Notes: generated by a model from the sequence alone, not told the origin. Shown: positions 25,408-34,170, numbered from the stretch's first letter. The stretch: 48,183 nt of DNA from Bryobacterales bacterium (GCA_019261985.1 JAFAQY010000052.1:1-48183), one strand, 5' to 3'. Program-made: numbers and translations.

Positions 25408-25761
25408 GGCTACAGTTCGGGCGTGGTTCGAGCGCGGCGCTGCCCTAAAGCTATGACGCTTACGGGGGCCGGAGTGTGGACGGTGGGGCGAAAAAACCAA
25501 CCGAACCCATTTTTCGGGGTTAAACAGTCTGCTTTCATGAGATTACATTGGGTTCGCTCGACCGGCGGCAGAGCGCAGTTTGCTGGTTTGAAACCTCGTT
25601 CACAGGTTTAACGGAGTGGGGCGGCGGAAAGGGAGCGCGGGACCGATAAGTTACGGCAAACTCGCGAGATCGAATGTGTTTTTTAGAGCGATCGGTCATT
25701 AGTCGTTTCGGCATGCTACTGGCATGGATCAGTGTTCCCGAAGGGGCCCGAGACGATCACC
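25408..25761. other. Gene-free region upstream of pilB
   Basis: About 350 bases with no supportable gene. It contains an 8-bp inverted repeat CGAACCCA (25502-25509) and TGGGTTCG (25549-25556) 39 bases apart, about 95 bases upstream of the pilB start. This could be an operator for the pil operon. No convincing sigma70 or sigma54 promoter was found. Confidence 0.4.
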
Positions 25762-26364
25762 TTAAGAGCGGAAAATCGGTTCGAGCTGCAGGACGAAGCC
25801 TGTTATCGTTCCTTCACCGCTAACGGAGGAGGGGTTCGACAACACTTCTGGATCGCGGCTTGGACGGTAGATCGTCACGGAACGGTCGATCGGGTCGATC
25901 AGCCAGCCGAGCCGCACGCCGTTCGCGATGTACTCTTTCATTTTTTCGCGGAGCGTACCGGCGCGCTGCTCCGGCGAGCGGAGTTCAATCACGAAATCGG
26001 GAACAAAGACGGGAAATCGCGTGTCAGGCCGCTTAGCAGCTTCCCATCTCGCGCTTTCGCACCAAGCCGCATCGGGGGACCTGCGCGAGCCGTCTGGAAA
26101 CAGAAAACTGCCCTCCGGACCGCAAAAGCGCCCGCCACCGCCTTCGCGCACCCAGTTCCTCAACTGCGCGACGATTTCGCCGCCGCGCTCGCCACTCTCG
26201 AAGTCTGTTCCAGGCATTATGACGACTTCGCCGCCGGCGGTATATTCCACACGTGCATCCGGGAACTCCTGACACAATTGCACGAATTGGGCTTCAGTGA
26301 GTCCTGGGACGGTGAACGTCGCGGGGAGCATGTTCGCGATATCAAGCGCGGTCTCGACTGGCAT
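25762..26364 (-). CDS. Uma2 family (DUF820) PD-(D/E)XK nuclease-like protein
   Basis: 200 residues. The fold signature is clear: ARVEYTAGGEVVIMPGT, SPDAAWC (motif Asp), PVFVPDFVIELRSPEQ (Asp...Glu-x-x motif), YIANGVRLGWLIDP and VTIYRP. The nuclease residues Asp and Glu are present, with ELRSP in place of the usual ExKSP, so Lys is replaced by Arg. Uma2 proteins are numerous in cyanobacteria and soil bacteria; their role is unknown. Divergent from the HTH gene. Confidence 0.88.
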   Translation of the reverse strand: MPVETALDIANMLPATFTVPGLTEAQFVQLCQEFPDARVEYTAGGEVVIMPGTDFESGERGGEIVAQLRNWVREGGGGRFCGPEGSFLFPDGSRRSPDAAWCESARWEAAKRPDTRFPVFVPDFVIELRSPEQRAGTLREKMKEYIANGVRLGWLIDPIDRSVTIYRPSRDPEVLSNPSSVSGEGTITGFVLQLEPIFRS

Positions 26365-26460
26365 GGCTACAACTCAATTATGCCGCTGTTTACAGAGCCG
26401 TGCTGTGTATTTTTGGAATCGGCGGCGAACACGGTATTCTGTGTGAAGCGGGGCGAGCGC

Positions 26461-26754
26461 ATGAGAAGATGGCCGGTGCTTGGGGTGATTTCTACTACCA
26501 TGATCAGTGTTCTTGGGGCCGCCCGCCGTATCGGATGCAATCCCGAGACGATCAGGCGCTGGGTGGGGTCCGGACAGCTTGCGTCCTATAAAGCCGGGAC
26601 TCAATACTTGATTAACGAGGCCGACCTGGATTCCATGCTAAAAGTCGAAAGCGTCGTTAGGCCGGCATGGTTGGAGCGGACGTCAACGGGCGAGCCCATG
26701 CCCGACGTCGTCGGATTTCTGCGCAAGCAGCGCGTTTCGCACCGCTCCCAGTGA
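26461..26754 (+). CDS. Excisionase-type helix-turn-helix DNA-binding protein
   Basis: 97 residues from the ATG at 26461, which has GGGG 7 bases upstream. An ATG at 26500 would give a tighter start, MISVLGAARRIG. The domain is the MerR-like HTH_17/excisionase fold: GAARRIGCNPETIRRWVGSGQL, ASYKAGTQYLINEADLDSML. The C-terminal tail (MPDVVGFLRKQR) resembles antitoxin tails. Such genes often pair with a PIN toxin; here only a possible PIN fragment follows, 39 bp downstream. The target is unknown. Confidence 0.75.
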   Translation: MRRWPVLGVISTTMISVLGAARRIGCNPETIRRWVGSGQLASYKAGTQYLINEADLDSMLKVESVVRPAWLERTSTGEPMPDVVGFLRKQRVSHRSQ

Positions 26755-26793
26755 CGCGCGGACAGCGCAGCCCGGCGTCGCGGAGCTAGGCTG

Positions 26794-26847
26794 ATGATCG
26801 TCGTGGACGCAAGGTTTGCTATTAAGCGAGTTTGTCAGGCGCGCTTG
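26794..26847 (+). pseudogene. Possible PIN-domain toxin remnant
   Basis: An ATG opens MIVVDARFAIKRV, close to the usual VapC/PIN start MIVVDASVAIKWV, including the first acidic active-site Asp. After about 15 codons similarity stops; the next bases belong to the opposite-strand TIGR03435 remnant. The position right after an antitoxin-like HTH gene fits. The evidence is short, so this is weak. Confidence 0.3.
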
Positions 26848-26848
26848 G

Positions 26849-27310
26849 TCATTTTGGGTCCGCGACGCGACGGGCCCTCGCACTCATGTGATCGAAAGCG
26901 ATATCGGGAGTATCGCTCCTCGGATCAGGCGTTCGGTCCTTCCGATCCGGCACGAGCACGAGTTCGGAAAGTTCGCGCGTTTCCCGGCGTGATACCAGCG
27001 TGAATCCGCCGGCAAGCAGCGCCTACATCAGGAGGCGTGCGTCATCATCGCGGGATGGTTGCGGAGTTCGCGCGGTAATGTCGTAACGCCAATTAGGCTT
27101 GGGCGGCTGGTTGATTCGGAACGAAAACTGGACGATTGCTCGTAGTGGAACGTTGACGATCGTGGCGCCGTTTGGCCGCAAAGCAACGTTGCCTTGCATT
27201 TGCCGCGGACTTGTTCTCTTCACGGGCACGACCTCAAAGGCGGGCGAAAGAGCGGGAGTTTACGCATGCAGCAACGCCATCACGATGCCGACGGCTGGGG
27301 CGATTTGAAT
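26849..27310 (-). pseudogene. Degenerate TIGR03435 family (soil-associated protein) gene
   Basis: One reading frame on the minus strand is interrupted by TAA (27262-27260) and TAG (27025-27023) and ends at TGA 26851-26849. The parts read: a hydrophobic IAPAVGIVMALLHA, stop, TPALSPAFEVVPVKRTSP, ALRPNGATIVNVPLRAIVQF, PNWRYDITART, stop, ALLAGGFTLVSRRETREL. These match in order the signal peptide, FEVASVKP block, PGG..TxxNxxLRxLIQxAY block, PDWxxxxRYDIxAK block and LLAxRFxLxxHRETRELP block of TIGR03435. Both stops could come from CAA and CAG by C-to-T changes. The C-terminal third is missing. No ATG is clear at the 5' end, next to the ADOP stop. Confidence 0.7.
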
Positions 27311-27342
27311 GATCGTGATGACCCTCTCAAGAAACAGGCAGT

Positions 27343-29991
27343 CTAGTCCTCGCGCAGCAGGGTGAGGGGATCAATCGACAGCGCACGGCGCGCAGGAATC
27401 CACGCCGCCGCCAGACCCAAAAACAGCATCGTGAACGCGACGCTGCCGAGCACTAGCGGATCGCGCGGCGTTGCTTGATAAACGATATTCGATAGCACGC
27501 GGCTCGCGAGAATGCCAAACAGCAATCCCGCGACTGAGCCGGTTGCCAACAACCGAAACGCTCGCCCCAGCGCGGCATTGAGGATTTCCTTGCGCTGCGC
27601 TCCGAGGGCCACGCGAATTCCTAATTCTTTCCTGCGCCGGCTGACGGAATATGCGGCAACTCCGAAGATCCCGGTCACAGACAACATGGCTCCCAGCGCG
27701 CCGAGTACGCCGAGCGCATAGGTCGCGACGTGCGATGGGAATAAAACCAGATCGAAGGCCTGCTCCCACGTTTGGATGTACACGGGCAGCGCGCGATCCA
27801 GATTTCGCATCACACTTCTCAACGCCGGCGCGAGTTGCCGGGGGTCGCTCCGGGAACGAATCACCAAAGTGGTTCCCATAGATGGCGACTGCAGGACGGG
27901 TAGGAACAGCGCCGCGGCTGGGGATTCGGTAAGGCTGACGTATTTTCCGTCCTCCACAACGCCGACCACTTGCAACCGCGTTCCATCCTGCAATTTGAAG
28001 TACCTTCCGCCCGCTCGGGTGGCGGAGCCAAACAGTTTCGCCGCCAGATTTCTGTTGATGACGGCGACGCCTGGCGAACCTTGGTCGTCGTGGGAAGTGA
28101 AGGGGCGTCCGCCCACCAGCGTAGTTCCGGCAGCATGAAAGTAATCGGGCGAAATCTTGAAGGTTTGAGCGGACGCCGTCGCTTCTGAAGCGCGCAGTTC
28201 AGTGGTTTCGTCCGGGAAGACGTAGCTGACGGGCGCGCCGCCGTAGAGCGGCAGCACATCGATGGATCCCACAGCCTCGACTCCCGGCATCGCCTGCACA
28301 GCCTTGAGCATGCGATCCTGCATAGTTGCGACGGCTCTCCCGCGATAACCGGCCTGATTAAAGGACGTATCCATGACCATGGCATTGCGTGGATCGAATC
28401 CGAAATCGGCGCGGAGGGACTTGGCGAGACCCCGTACGGCGACCAGCGAGGAGGTGACGAGCAGCGCGCAAATCGCGATTTGCGCTGTGACCAATACCTC
28501 GCGGGCATTCCAACGCTGCCGCCCAGTGGCGGCTCTGCCGGATTTGACGACCGTATAGGGATCGATTCGAATGGCTTGACGGGCGGGAATTGCGGCGAAA
28601 AGCATTCCGCTGAGGAAGGCTAAGACCAGGGCGGCTGCATAAACCCTTTCGTCCGCGCCCAAAGGCACCACGAGCGGAAATCGGGGGACCGGCTTCCAGA
28701 CGCTAAGTATGTGCAGAAGCTGGATGCTTCCCCATAAACCGAGCGCACCGCCCGCCAACGAGATCAAAATCGCTTCGGTAAAGAGTTGCCGCAGAATGCG
28801 CACCGGACTTGCTCCTAGAGAAAGACGGAGAGCGATATCGCGCGCACGGTCCGCCGCATGCGCCGCAAACAGGCTGCCGAGATTCGCGCAAGCGGCCAGC
28901 AGAATCAACCCCGCCAGCATCATTAGGCCGGTGGCAAACGCTCGAATAGCGGGACCGGCGAAGCTGCCGAAAAGGCCAGGGCGCGCGAGCGAAAAGGAAG
29001 TGGTGGTGGATTCGCGCGGATATGTTCTTCCGAGATAGGCCCCGATGGAGTCGAGATCGGCGACGGCATCGGCGGTCGATACACCGGCCTTCAAGTGGCC
29101 CAGCGTCATCATAAGCGAGTGTGTCGCGCGCGCATGGAGCATATCGGCGCCAGTCAACTGCTCCTGATTTACGAACGGCAGGAAAAGGTCGGGAGAAAAG
29201 AACGACCACGCCCCGTAAAAATCAGGCGGGGCGACGCCGATGATAGTGAATGGATGCCTGCTGAGCCGGATCACACGGCCCGCTATGTTCGGGTCTGCCT
29301 GAAAATGGTTTTTCCAAAACGTGTAACTAAGCACGGTGTAGGGTGCGCTGTTGATGCCGTGCTCGTCGGAAGCGTGGAAAAAGCGGCCGAGATAAGGCTG
29401 AACGCGAAGCACGTCGAAATAGTTCCCGCTTGTGTCTACGGCCCATACCGTTGCGGGATCGCCGCTGCCGGTATCGAGCGTCACCTGATCCAAGGTGAAA
29501 GCGGCCAATCCATCGAAGCTGCGATTGCGATCGCGAAGGTCGGCGTAGTCTGGATATGACATGTAGACCAAGCCTTTCCGGCTTTCGATATTAAAAAGAT
29601 CCTGCGGATGAGGGACGTTCAATGGCCGCAGCACGATGCCGTCCAGCACAGCGAAAACGACGGCGTTCGCGCCGATGGCCAGGGCTAGCGTTAAGACGGC
29701 GACGGCTGTGAATCCCGGCGATCTTCGAAGCACGCGCAGGCTGAAGTGAACATCCTGCGCCAGAGACTCGAGGAGGCCGCCGCCCATGGCGTCACGGATC
29801 TCGTCCTTGAAGCGCCCCTGTCCGCCGAACTCGATGCGCGCTCGCCGCTCCGCTTCGGCGGGGCTCATGCCGCTTCGAACCAGGTCCTCAGCGCGGTGAA
29901 GAATGTGAGAGCGAATCTCCGCGTCCATGTCGTTTTCTACGCGCGCGCGATTGAGCAATCGCGCCAACACCGATCGAAGGTAGGAACTCAT
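27343..29991 (-). CDS. ADOP family ABC-type permease (duplicated FtsX/MacB-like)
   Basis: 882 residues. A cytoplasmic prefix domain (DAEIRSHILHRAEDLVRSGMSPAEAERRARIEFGG shortened here) precedes two MacB-periplasmic/FtsX units: the first begins SLRVLRRSPGFTAVAVLTLALAIG, the second near LVTAQIAICALLVTSS, and the protein ends in ASRVLSNI...PARRALSIDPLTLLRED. There are eight or so membrane helices. This is the acidobacterial duplicated orphan permease type: no ATPase gene is adjacent. Its start at 29991 overlaps the padR stop (ATGA), with GGAGGAACT before the ATG. The substrate is unknown; relatives of MacB export peptides or toxins. Confidence 0.9.
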   Translation of the reverse strand: MSSYLRSVLARLLNRARVENDMDAEIRSHILHRAEDLVRSGMSPAEAERRARIEFGGQGRFKDEIRDAMGGGLLESLAQDVHFSLRVLRRSPGFTAVAVLTLALAIGANAVVFAVLDGIVLRPLNVPHPQDLFNIESRKGLVYMSYPDYADLRDRNRSFDGLAAFTLDQVTLDTGSGDPATVWAVDTSGNYFDVLRVQPYLGRFFHASDEHGINSAPYTVLSYTFWKNHFQADPNIAGRVIRLSRHPFTIIGVAPPDFYGAWSFFSPDLFLPFVNQEQLTGADMLHARATHSLMMTLGHLKAGVSTADAVADLDSIGAYLGRTYPRESTTTSFSLARPGLFGSFAGPAIRAFATGLMMLAGLILLAACANLGSLFAAHAADRARDIALRLSLGASPVRILRQLFTEAILISLAGGALGLWGSIQLLHILSVWKPVPRFPLVVPLGADERVYAAALVLAFLSGMLFAAIPARQAIRIDPYTVVKSGRAATGRQRWNAREVLVTAQIAICALLVTSSLVAVRGLAKSLRADFGFDPRNAMVMDTSFNQAGYRGRAVATMQDRMLKAVQAMPGVEAVGSIDVLPLYGGAPVSYVFPDETTELRASEATASAQTFKISPDYFHAAGTTLVGGRPFTSHDDQGSPGVAVINRNLAAKLFGSATRAGGRYFKLQDGTRLQVVGVVEDGKYVSLTESPAAALFLPVLQSPSMGTTLVIRSRSDPRQLAPALRSVMRNLDRALPVYIQTWEQAFDLVLFPSHVATYALGVLGALGAMLSVTGIFGVAAYSVSRRRKELGIRVALGAQRKEILNAALGRAFRLLATGSVAGLLFGILASRVLSNIVYQATPRDPLVLGSVAFTMLFLGLAAAWIPARRALSIDPLTLLRED

Positions 29992-30329
29992 AGTTCCTCC
30001 GGCTTGGCGGCCAGCGCGGATCCAATGGCGGCGGCAAGCCTGTTCCACCCTTCAGTCTCTTCCCGAAGCCGCTTTCGTCCGATCGCCGTTAGCTCGTAGA
30101 ACTTAGCGCGATGGTTGTTCTCTGAGAGGCCCCACTTAGCTTTGAGCAGGCCCTGCCGCACTAGACGGAACAGCGCGGGATACAAGGCCCCTTGTTCTAC
30201 CAGCAGAGCCTGGCCGGAGATCTGGGCGATGCGTAGCAGAACCCCGTACCCATGCAGCGGGCCTAGAGATACAGCTTTAAGCACCAGGAGGTCGAGCGTG
30301 CCGGGAAGAAGCTGAGCTTGTTCGCTCAT
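29988..30329 (-). CDS. PadR family transcriptional regulator
   Basis: 113 residues. Typical PadR winged helix: LLPGTLDLLVLKAVSLGPLHGYGVLLRI, VEQGALYPALFRLVRQGLLKAKWG, FYELTAIGRKRL, then a C-terminal dimerisation helix. It is directly upstream of, and translationally coupled to, the ADOP permease. A palindromic site over its own promoter suggests that it represses itself and the permease. Confidence 0.93.
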   Translation of the reverse strand: MSEQAQLLPGTLDLLVLKAVSLGPLHGYGVLLRIAQISGQALLVEQGALYPALFRLVRQGLLKAKWGLSENNHRAKFYELTAIGRKRLREETEGWNRLAAAIGSALAAKPEEL

Positions 30330-30332
30330 AGA

Positions 30333-30378
30333 GTCCTAATCTATTTAGGAATGTATCATGAGATTCCTAAGCTGTCAA
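30333..30378 (-). promoter_or_regulatory. padR-ADOP promoter with overlapping palindromic operator
   Basis: On the minus strand: -35 TTGACA (30378-30373), 17-base spacer, -10 TACATT (30355-30350). A perfect inverted repeat TTAGGAAT-N10-ATTCCTAA (30370-30345) fills the spacer and covers the -10. A further half-site ATTAGGAC lies at 30340-30333, around the start of transcription, and ends 3 bases before the ATG. PadR regulators usually bind such palindromes and block RNA polymerase. Confidence 0.75.
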
Positions 30379-30558
30379 GGAGTCGATCTATCGAGGGGTT
30401 CCTCGCTAGAAGAGCCCTCGCGATTCCAAAGCCGGCGGCGTCAAACCGGAGGGTTGCGGCCATTGGAAATTTTTCGGCGCGGGACCGGAGCCGAGTCGCG
30501 GCGGACACGCAAAATCCAGCACAAACAGCGCCGTTCGGGCCGGGTTACCGCAGGCCGG

Positions 30559-31542
30559 TCATGTCCGCTGCGCTGGACGTTTCGCGCCAGGGTCCACGAT
30601 ATCCCGACTTGGCGCGGCGGTGGCGTTCGTATTACTGCGCATTGCAGCGGTCTCAAGGCGCTTCACCTCTCCCCGGCGCATGCCGGCCAGCGCGTAAACA
30701 ATCGCGGCGACAACGATCATTGTCACGACGTTTATTGCGAATGTTCCCAGGCGCTGAATCAGCAGGCTTCCGCCGGGAATCCCAAGCACGATGCGAGTGC
30801 CAAGCCAGATGGGAATTTCCGCGTATTGAACGGCGGCGGCGACGCCGATCATGTATCTACGGCCCGCGTCGTCTGCCGTGGACAGGCCGGCCGCCACTCC
30901 AATAATGCTTGAGATCGCGAATGCGGCTAATGGCCCCTCAAAATGATCGTAGAGAAATGGTCCGCGGTAGAGCGCAGCCACAAGCGCGCCGCCGGCGATG
31001 GAAACGATGGTACTGAGCAAAAGCGCTTTCCCGCCCTGAAGCGCCAATGCCCGGTCGCGCGCCCAGCACCCGAACCCGATTGCCAGCGCCTGGGAGAGAA
31101 ACGGCAGAAACAGGGCCGCCACGACGATGGCGCTCGCGCTGTTCTGGAACATGCCGTATGCCATCAGCACAGCCGCGCCCGCGGCTCGCGCGACATAGCC
31201 CGGCGTTATATGGTTGAGCTGCCAAAGATCTTGCAAAACTTCCAGAGCCGGCTCAAACATCGGCGGCGTCAACTCGCGGGCGGACTGATGCGAAAAAATC
31301 GCGCGGAGCTCGCGCATGGTGATCGAATACCGCTTGGAATCGAACCAATCGGCGGCGAAGAGAGCGTCAATGAAGGCCTTCGCGCGCGGTGTGGACGTTT
31401 CTACACTGACCACTCTCTTGCGCTGATTCGGACCATGTACGAAGACCTCGTAAACGGTGGCTTGCGGGATTCCAACGTGAAGGGCCAGATCAACGATTTG
31501 TTGAGTGTTTTCTTCAGGTGCGCTGACGCGAACCTCATGCAT
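30559..31542 (-). CDS. DUF389-like membrane protein
   Basis: 327 residues. A soluble N-terminal ACT-like part (MHEVRVSAPEENTQQIVDLA, VEVETSTPRAKAFID-type) is followed by about six membrane helices (VARAAGAAVLMAYGMFQNSASAIVV shortened here, FLPFLSQALAIGFG, LLSTIVSIAGGALVAALY, IGVAAGLS, AINVVTMIVVAAIVYALAG). The order fits DUF389/TIGR00341 proteins, but the classic motifs are weak. The ATG at 31542 is chosen by the soluble domain start; the frame is open to 31617. Function unknown. Divergent from ppa with 83 bp between starts. Confidence 0.6.
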   Translation of the reverse strand: MHEVRVSAPEENTQQIVDLALHVGIPQATVYEVFVHGPNQRKRVVSVETSTPRAKAFIDALFAADWFDSKRYSITMRELRAIFSHQSARELTPPMFEPALEVLQDLWQLNHITPGYVARAAGAAVLMAYGMFQNSASAIVVAALFLPFLSQALAIGFGCWARDRALALQGGKALLLSTIVSIAGGALVAALYRGPFLYDHFEGPLAAFAISSIIGVAAGLSTADDAGRRYMIGVAAAVQYAEIPIWLGTRIVLGIPGGSLLIQRLGTFAINVVTMIVVAAIVYALAGMRRGEVKRLETAAMRSNTNATAAPSRDIVDPGAKRPAQRT

Positions 31543-31625
31543 TTGCCCAGTCCCGGAGCGGCCCCGAGCGCGCGGGCCGTTAATCGAATTGTAACAATCC
31601 GCTTGTTCGGATAACATTTAACTGA

Positions 31626-32177
31626 ATGCCGAATCTTCAAAAGTCCCCCAACCACTGGGATCCGAAAAAGCATGAATGCAAGATTATTATCGAGACACCG
31701 AAAGGATGTCGAAATAAGTTCGACTACGACCCTAAATACGAGCTCTTTGGACTCGGCGGCCTGCTGCCGCAAGGGCTCGCGTTCCCTTACGACTTCGGAT
31801 TTATTCCGTGCACGCTCGCCGAGGATGGCGATCCGCTGGACGTGATGGTGCTGATGGAGGAGCCGGCTCACGTAGGATGCCTGCTGGACGTGCGTTTGAT
31901 CGGCGTAATGCAGGCCGATCAAACGGAAGATGGCAAAACGATTCGCAACGACCGTTTGCTGGCGGCCGCGATTCATTCGTATACAAATGAAAATATACTA
32001 TCGGTGGCGGACATTCCGAAATCGGTGATCGATCAGCTTGAAGAATTCTTTATCTCGTATAACAAAAGCCGGGGTAAGAAATTCAAGGTGACGGGGTTGC
32101 ATGGGCCCAAACGAGCTTCCGCGATTATGGAAGCCGGGATCGCACAGTTCAAGAAAAAAGGCAAAGGCGGCAAATAG
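31626..32177 (+). CDS. ppa: Inorganic pyrophosphatase (family I)
   Basis: 183 residues. The family I signature DGDPLDVMVLM carries the metal-binding Asp residues; other active-site pieces are CKIIIETPKGCRNKFDYD, LPQGLAFPYDFGFIP and the late HGPKRA. It splits pyrophosphate to phosphate in the cytoplasm and pulls biosynthetic reactions forward. The C-terminus is Lys-rich. No Shine-Dalgarno precedes the ATG; the leader is AT-rich. Confidence 0.95.
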   Translation: MPNLQKSPNHWDPKKHECKIIIETPKGCRNKFDYDPKYELFGLGGLLPQGLAFPYDFGFIPCTLAEDGDPLDVMVLMEEPAHVGCLLDVRLIGVMQADQTEDGKTIRNDRLLAAAIHSYTNENILSVADIPKSVIDQLEEFFISYNKSRGKKFKVTGLHGPKRASAIMEAGIAQFKKKGKGGK

Positions 32178-32266
32178 CGAGTCGGGCGCGATTGGTTTAA
32201 CACCGAGAAGGATCCACAGTGGGCTTGCGCCCTACCTGCTTAATTGCAGAAGTTCGCGTAACCGTC

Positions 32267-32298
32267 CAGGCGGGCTGAAGCCTGCCCCACAGTGGGCT
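32267..32298. repeat. Hairpin repeat, copy 7, between convergent ppa and membrane gene
   Basis: CAGGCGGGCTGAAGCCTGCCCCAC shortened: it has the GGCT-GA-AGCC core and the CCTGCCCCAC border, then a second GTGGGCTGCCC piece. A short, partly decayed copy. Confidence 0.75.
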
Positions 32299-32338
32299 GC
32301 CCTTGCGGAATTGTCGCAGGTGAAGCACTCGCGCTTGT

Positions 32339-32794
32339 TCAACGCCTCGCCAGCAAAGCCCGATACGTGGCGAAAGCGACGGTCGATACTACAATCGAAA
32401 CCGGCCACAGACTTCCTGTATTGTCCAGGTTGAATGAACTGAGTCGACTTTTGACTGCCGTCAGAATGAAGGCGATCAGGAAAAGTGCCAACGGTCCCAA
32501 GACGCTGCCGATGAGAAGAGTCACCAGCCAGTTAAGCCGCGAAACGACTCGAGCGGGCCACAACAGAGCGATCGGGACACCCACAAGTATCCATCCTGCG
32601 AAAGAAAAGAGCCCGTACAAAATAAATGCCCCGTTTTGGTAAACCGGGAACAAGAACAATGCCATGTTGCCGGCCACTAGGCCTAGCGCCGCCATTGCCA
32701 AGCGCGTCAAGGGACCGTCTCTCGCCGCTGGAGCTTCACCAAATCTTCCGGCTTGAAGGAATTCTTCCTGTTCCTCCGGCGTCCGGTTTTTCAC
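32339..32794 (-). CDS. Small four-helix membrane protein
   Basis: 151 residues with four predicted membrane segments (LAMAALGLVAGNMALFLFP, FILYGLFSFAGWILVGVPI, WLVTLLIGSVLGPLALFLI, VSIVVSTVAFATYRALL). The short cytoplasmic N-terminus is charged (MKNRTPEEQEEFLQAG). No family is recognised. The ATG at 32794 overlaps the stop of the hydrolase gene (ATGA), so the two are co-translated and may act together. Confidence 0.7.
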   Translation of the reverse strand: MKNRTPEEQEEFLQAGRFGEAPAARDGPLTRLAMAALGLVAGNMALFLFPVYQNGAFILYGLFSFAGWILVGVPIALLWPARVVSRLNWLVTLLIGSVLGPLALFLIAFILTAVKSRLSSFNLDNTGSLWPVSIVVSTVAFATYRALLARR

Positions 32795-34170
32795 CGCGCC
32801 GCCTTCTTAAACCGCCAGTACACGCCCATCGCCGTATTCACCCTCTCTAACCCGAACCGCTGGTCGGGGGGGTCGCCCATCAGCAGGCGATACAGATCTC
32901 CGAGCACGGAGCTCGAATCGCCGAAATAGGAATGCGCCAAGCCCAGCAGGCTCGTGTTCACCTGGGAGGCGTCGACGGAATCGACGCCGGGAAGGAACTG
33001 GACGGTTTGTCCGGCGCGATCGCGGCCGGCGAGCTTGCGAGAAAGATCCAACGCTTCATCTCGCGATGAGGAGTACAGCGTGACTCGATCGGCGCGGGCG
33101 CGGATGGCCGCCGACATCTGGCGCAAGAGCTCGGCATCGACGTCGGGCGCGAATAACACAATGCCGCGGAAGCGCGGCTGCTTTGGTCCCTGCTCCGCCA
33201 TGGTTTCGAGCGCGCGGCCGAGCACCCGGTTGCCCATGCTGTGCGCGATCACGTGAATGGTCGTCGCGCCGCTCTTTGCGGAGAGATCCTCCAGAAAAGT
33301 CCGCAGCACCGCGGCGCTGGTATCGGCTACGGTCACGTCGTGGAGGTATTCGAGCTTCGATCCCTTCGACGGCCAGGTGAACATGACCGGCGCGCCGGCG
33401 AAGCCCAGGTCGTAGGAGATCTGCGCGGTTCTTCGGGCCGCGTCTTCAAAGGTCACGTTGAATCCGTGAACGAAAACGAAGGCTTCTTTGCGGGGTGTTG
33501 TGGAGACGCGGTCGCGGATATCGCTGAAGAACGCGGCCGAGGCTTCCGGCATTACCTTCGAAAGGATGACGTGCTTCTTTGGGTCCTGCTGGAATTCCAG
33601 CTTGTAGATTGCCGGCCCTTCCAGTTCTCCCATTTCATGCGCTCTGGGAATGGTGACCAGCGCCGTGCCGGTGGTGTAGGCATCATTCGGCTGCGGGTCG
33701 CCGCCATAATACGGGGCTACGGGTGCTCCGCCGGGCGCCGGGACGCGATTCGTCGCGTAATAGATCTTTACGGACGCAAATTCGGCATCGCCCATCGCGA
33801 CGCCGGCCTTCGAGCCGCGCAGGACGGTCACATAAAAAGTCCCATCGGCCGCCGAGGTGTTGCGCACAAGCACATAGAAGCTGCCCGGTTTCGCGGTCTT
33901 CCATTCGAAGTATTCATGATCGGCCTCCTCGTCGTCCTTCGCGGCCAAAGCGCCTTTCGCTGTGTAGACGTAGGCGTCGATGCCGAAATCGCCTTGAGCG
34001 CCAGCCGCGCGCTTGCCGCCGACGCGCACGATGTCACCGGTTTTCAGATCGAAGGTCTTCGAGCGGCCGCTCATCAACGCCGCCACCGGAGCGGCTTTCT
34101 CGATTTCCTGTTCGAGATCGGCCGCGCTCACCAGCACGGCGGCGCAGAAAACTAAGGTGATTGGTCGCAT
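32791..34170 (-). CDS. Exported alpha/beta hydrolase (DUF900-like)
   Basis: 459 residues with signal peptide ending VSA. The N-terminal third is a beta-rich domain (TFDLKTGDIVRVGGKR, GSFYVLVRNTSAADGTFYVTV), like pre-peptidase or lectin-type modules. The hydrolase starts at VKIYYATNRVP and has FVHGFNVTFEDAARRTAQI, the nucleophile elbow AHSMGNRVLG, an Asp in FAPDVDAELLRQ and a late His in GLAHSYFGD. This is the DUF900 family of predicted esterases/lipases. Its start is only 32 bp from the divergent caspase-like gene, so the two must share control DNA. Confidence 0.85.
   Translation of the reverse strand: MRPITLVFCAAVLVSAADLEQEIEKAAPVAALMSGRSKTFDLKTGDIVRVGGKRAAGAQGDFGIDAYVYTAKGALAAKDDEEADHEYFEWKTAKPGSFYVLVRNTSAADGTFYVTVLRGSKAGVAMGDAEFASVKIYYATNRVPAPGGAPVAPYYGGDPQPNDAYTTGTALVTIPRAHEMGELEGPAIYKLEFQQDPKKHVILSKVMPEASAAFFSDIRDRVSTTPRKEAFVFVHGFNVTFEDAARRTAQISYDLGFAGAPVMFTWPSKGSKLEYLHDVTVADTSAAVLRTFLEDLSAKSGATTIHVIAHSMGNRVLGRALETMAEQGPKQPRFRGIVLFAPDVDAELLRQMSAAIRARADRVTLYSSSRDEALDLSRKLAGRDRAGQTVQFLPGVDSVDASQVNTSLLGLAHSYFGDSSSVLGDLYRLLMGDPPDQRFGLERVNTAMGVYWRFKKAAR

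Noticed and set aside
26365-27342. Insertion sequence or genomic island around Uma2/HTH/pseudogene patch
   Set aside because: No transposase, integrase, terminal inverted repeats or target duplication could be seen; decay alone explains it.
30358-30912. Plus-strand frames across 30318-30912
   Set aside because: Overlap the padR promoter and the DUF389-like gene, differ in frame without any motif, and lack ribosome-binding sites.
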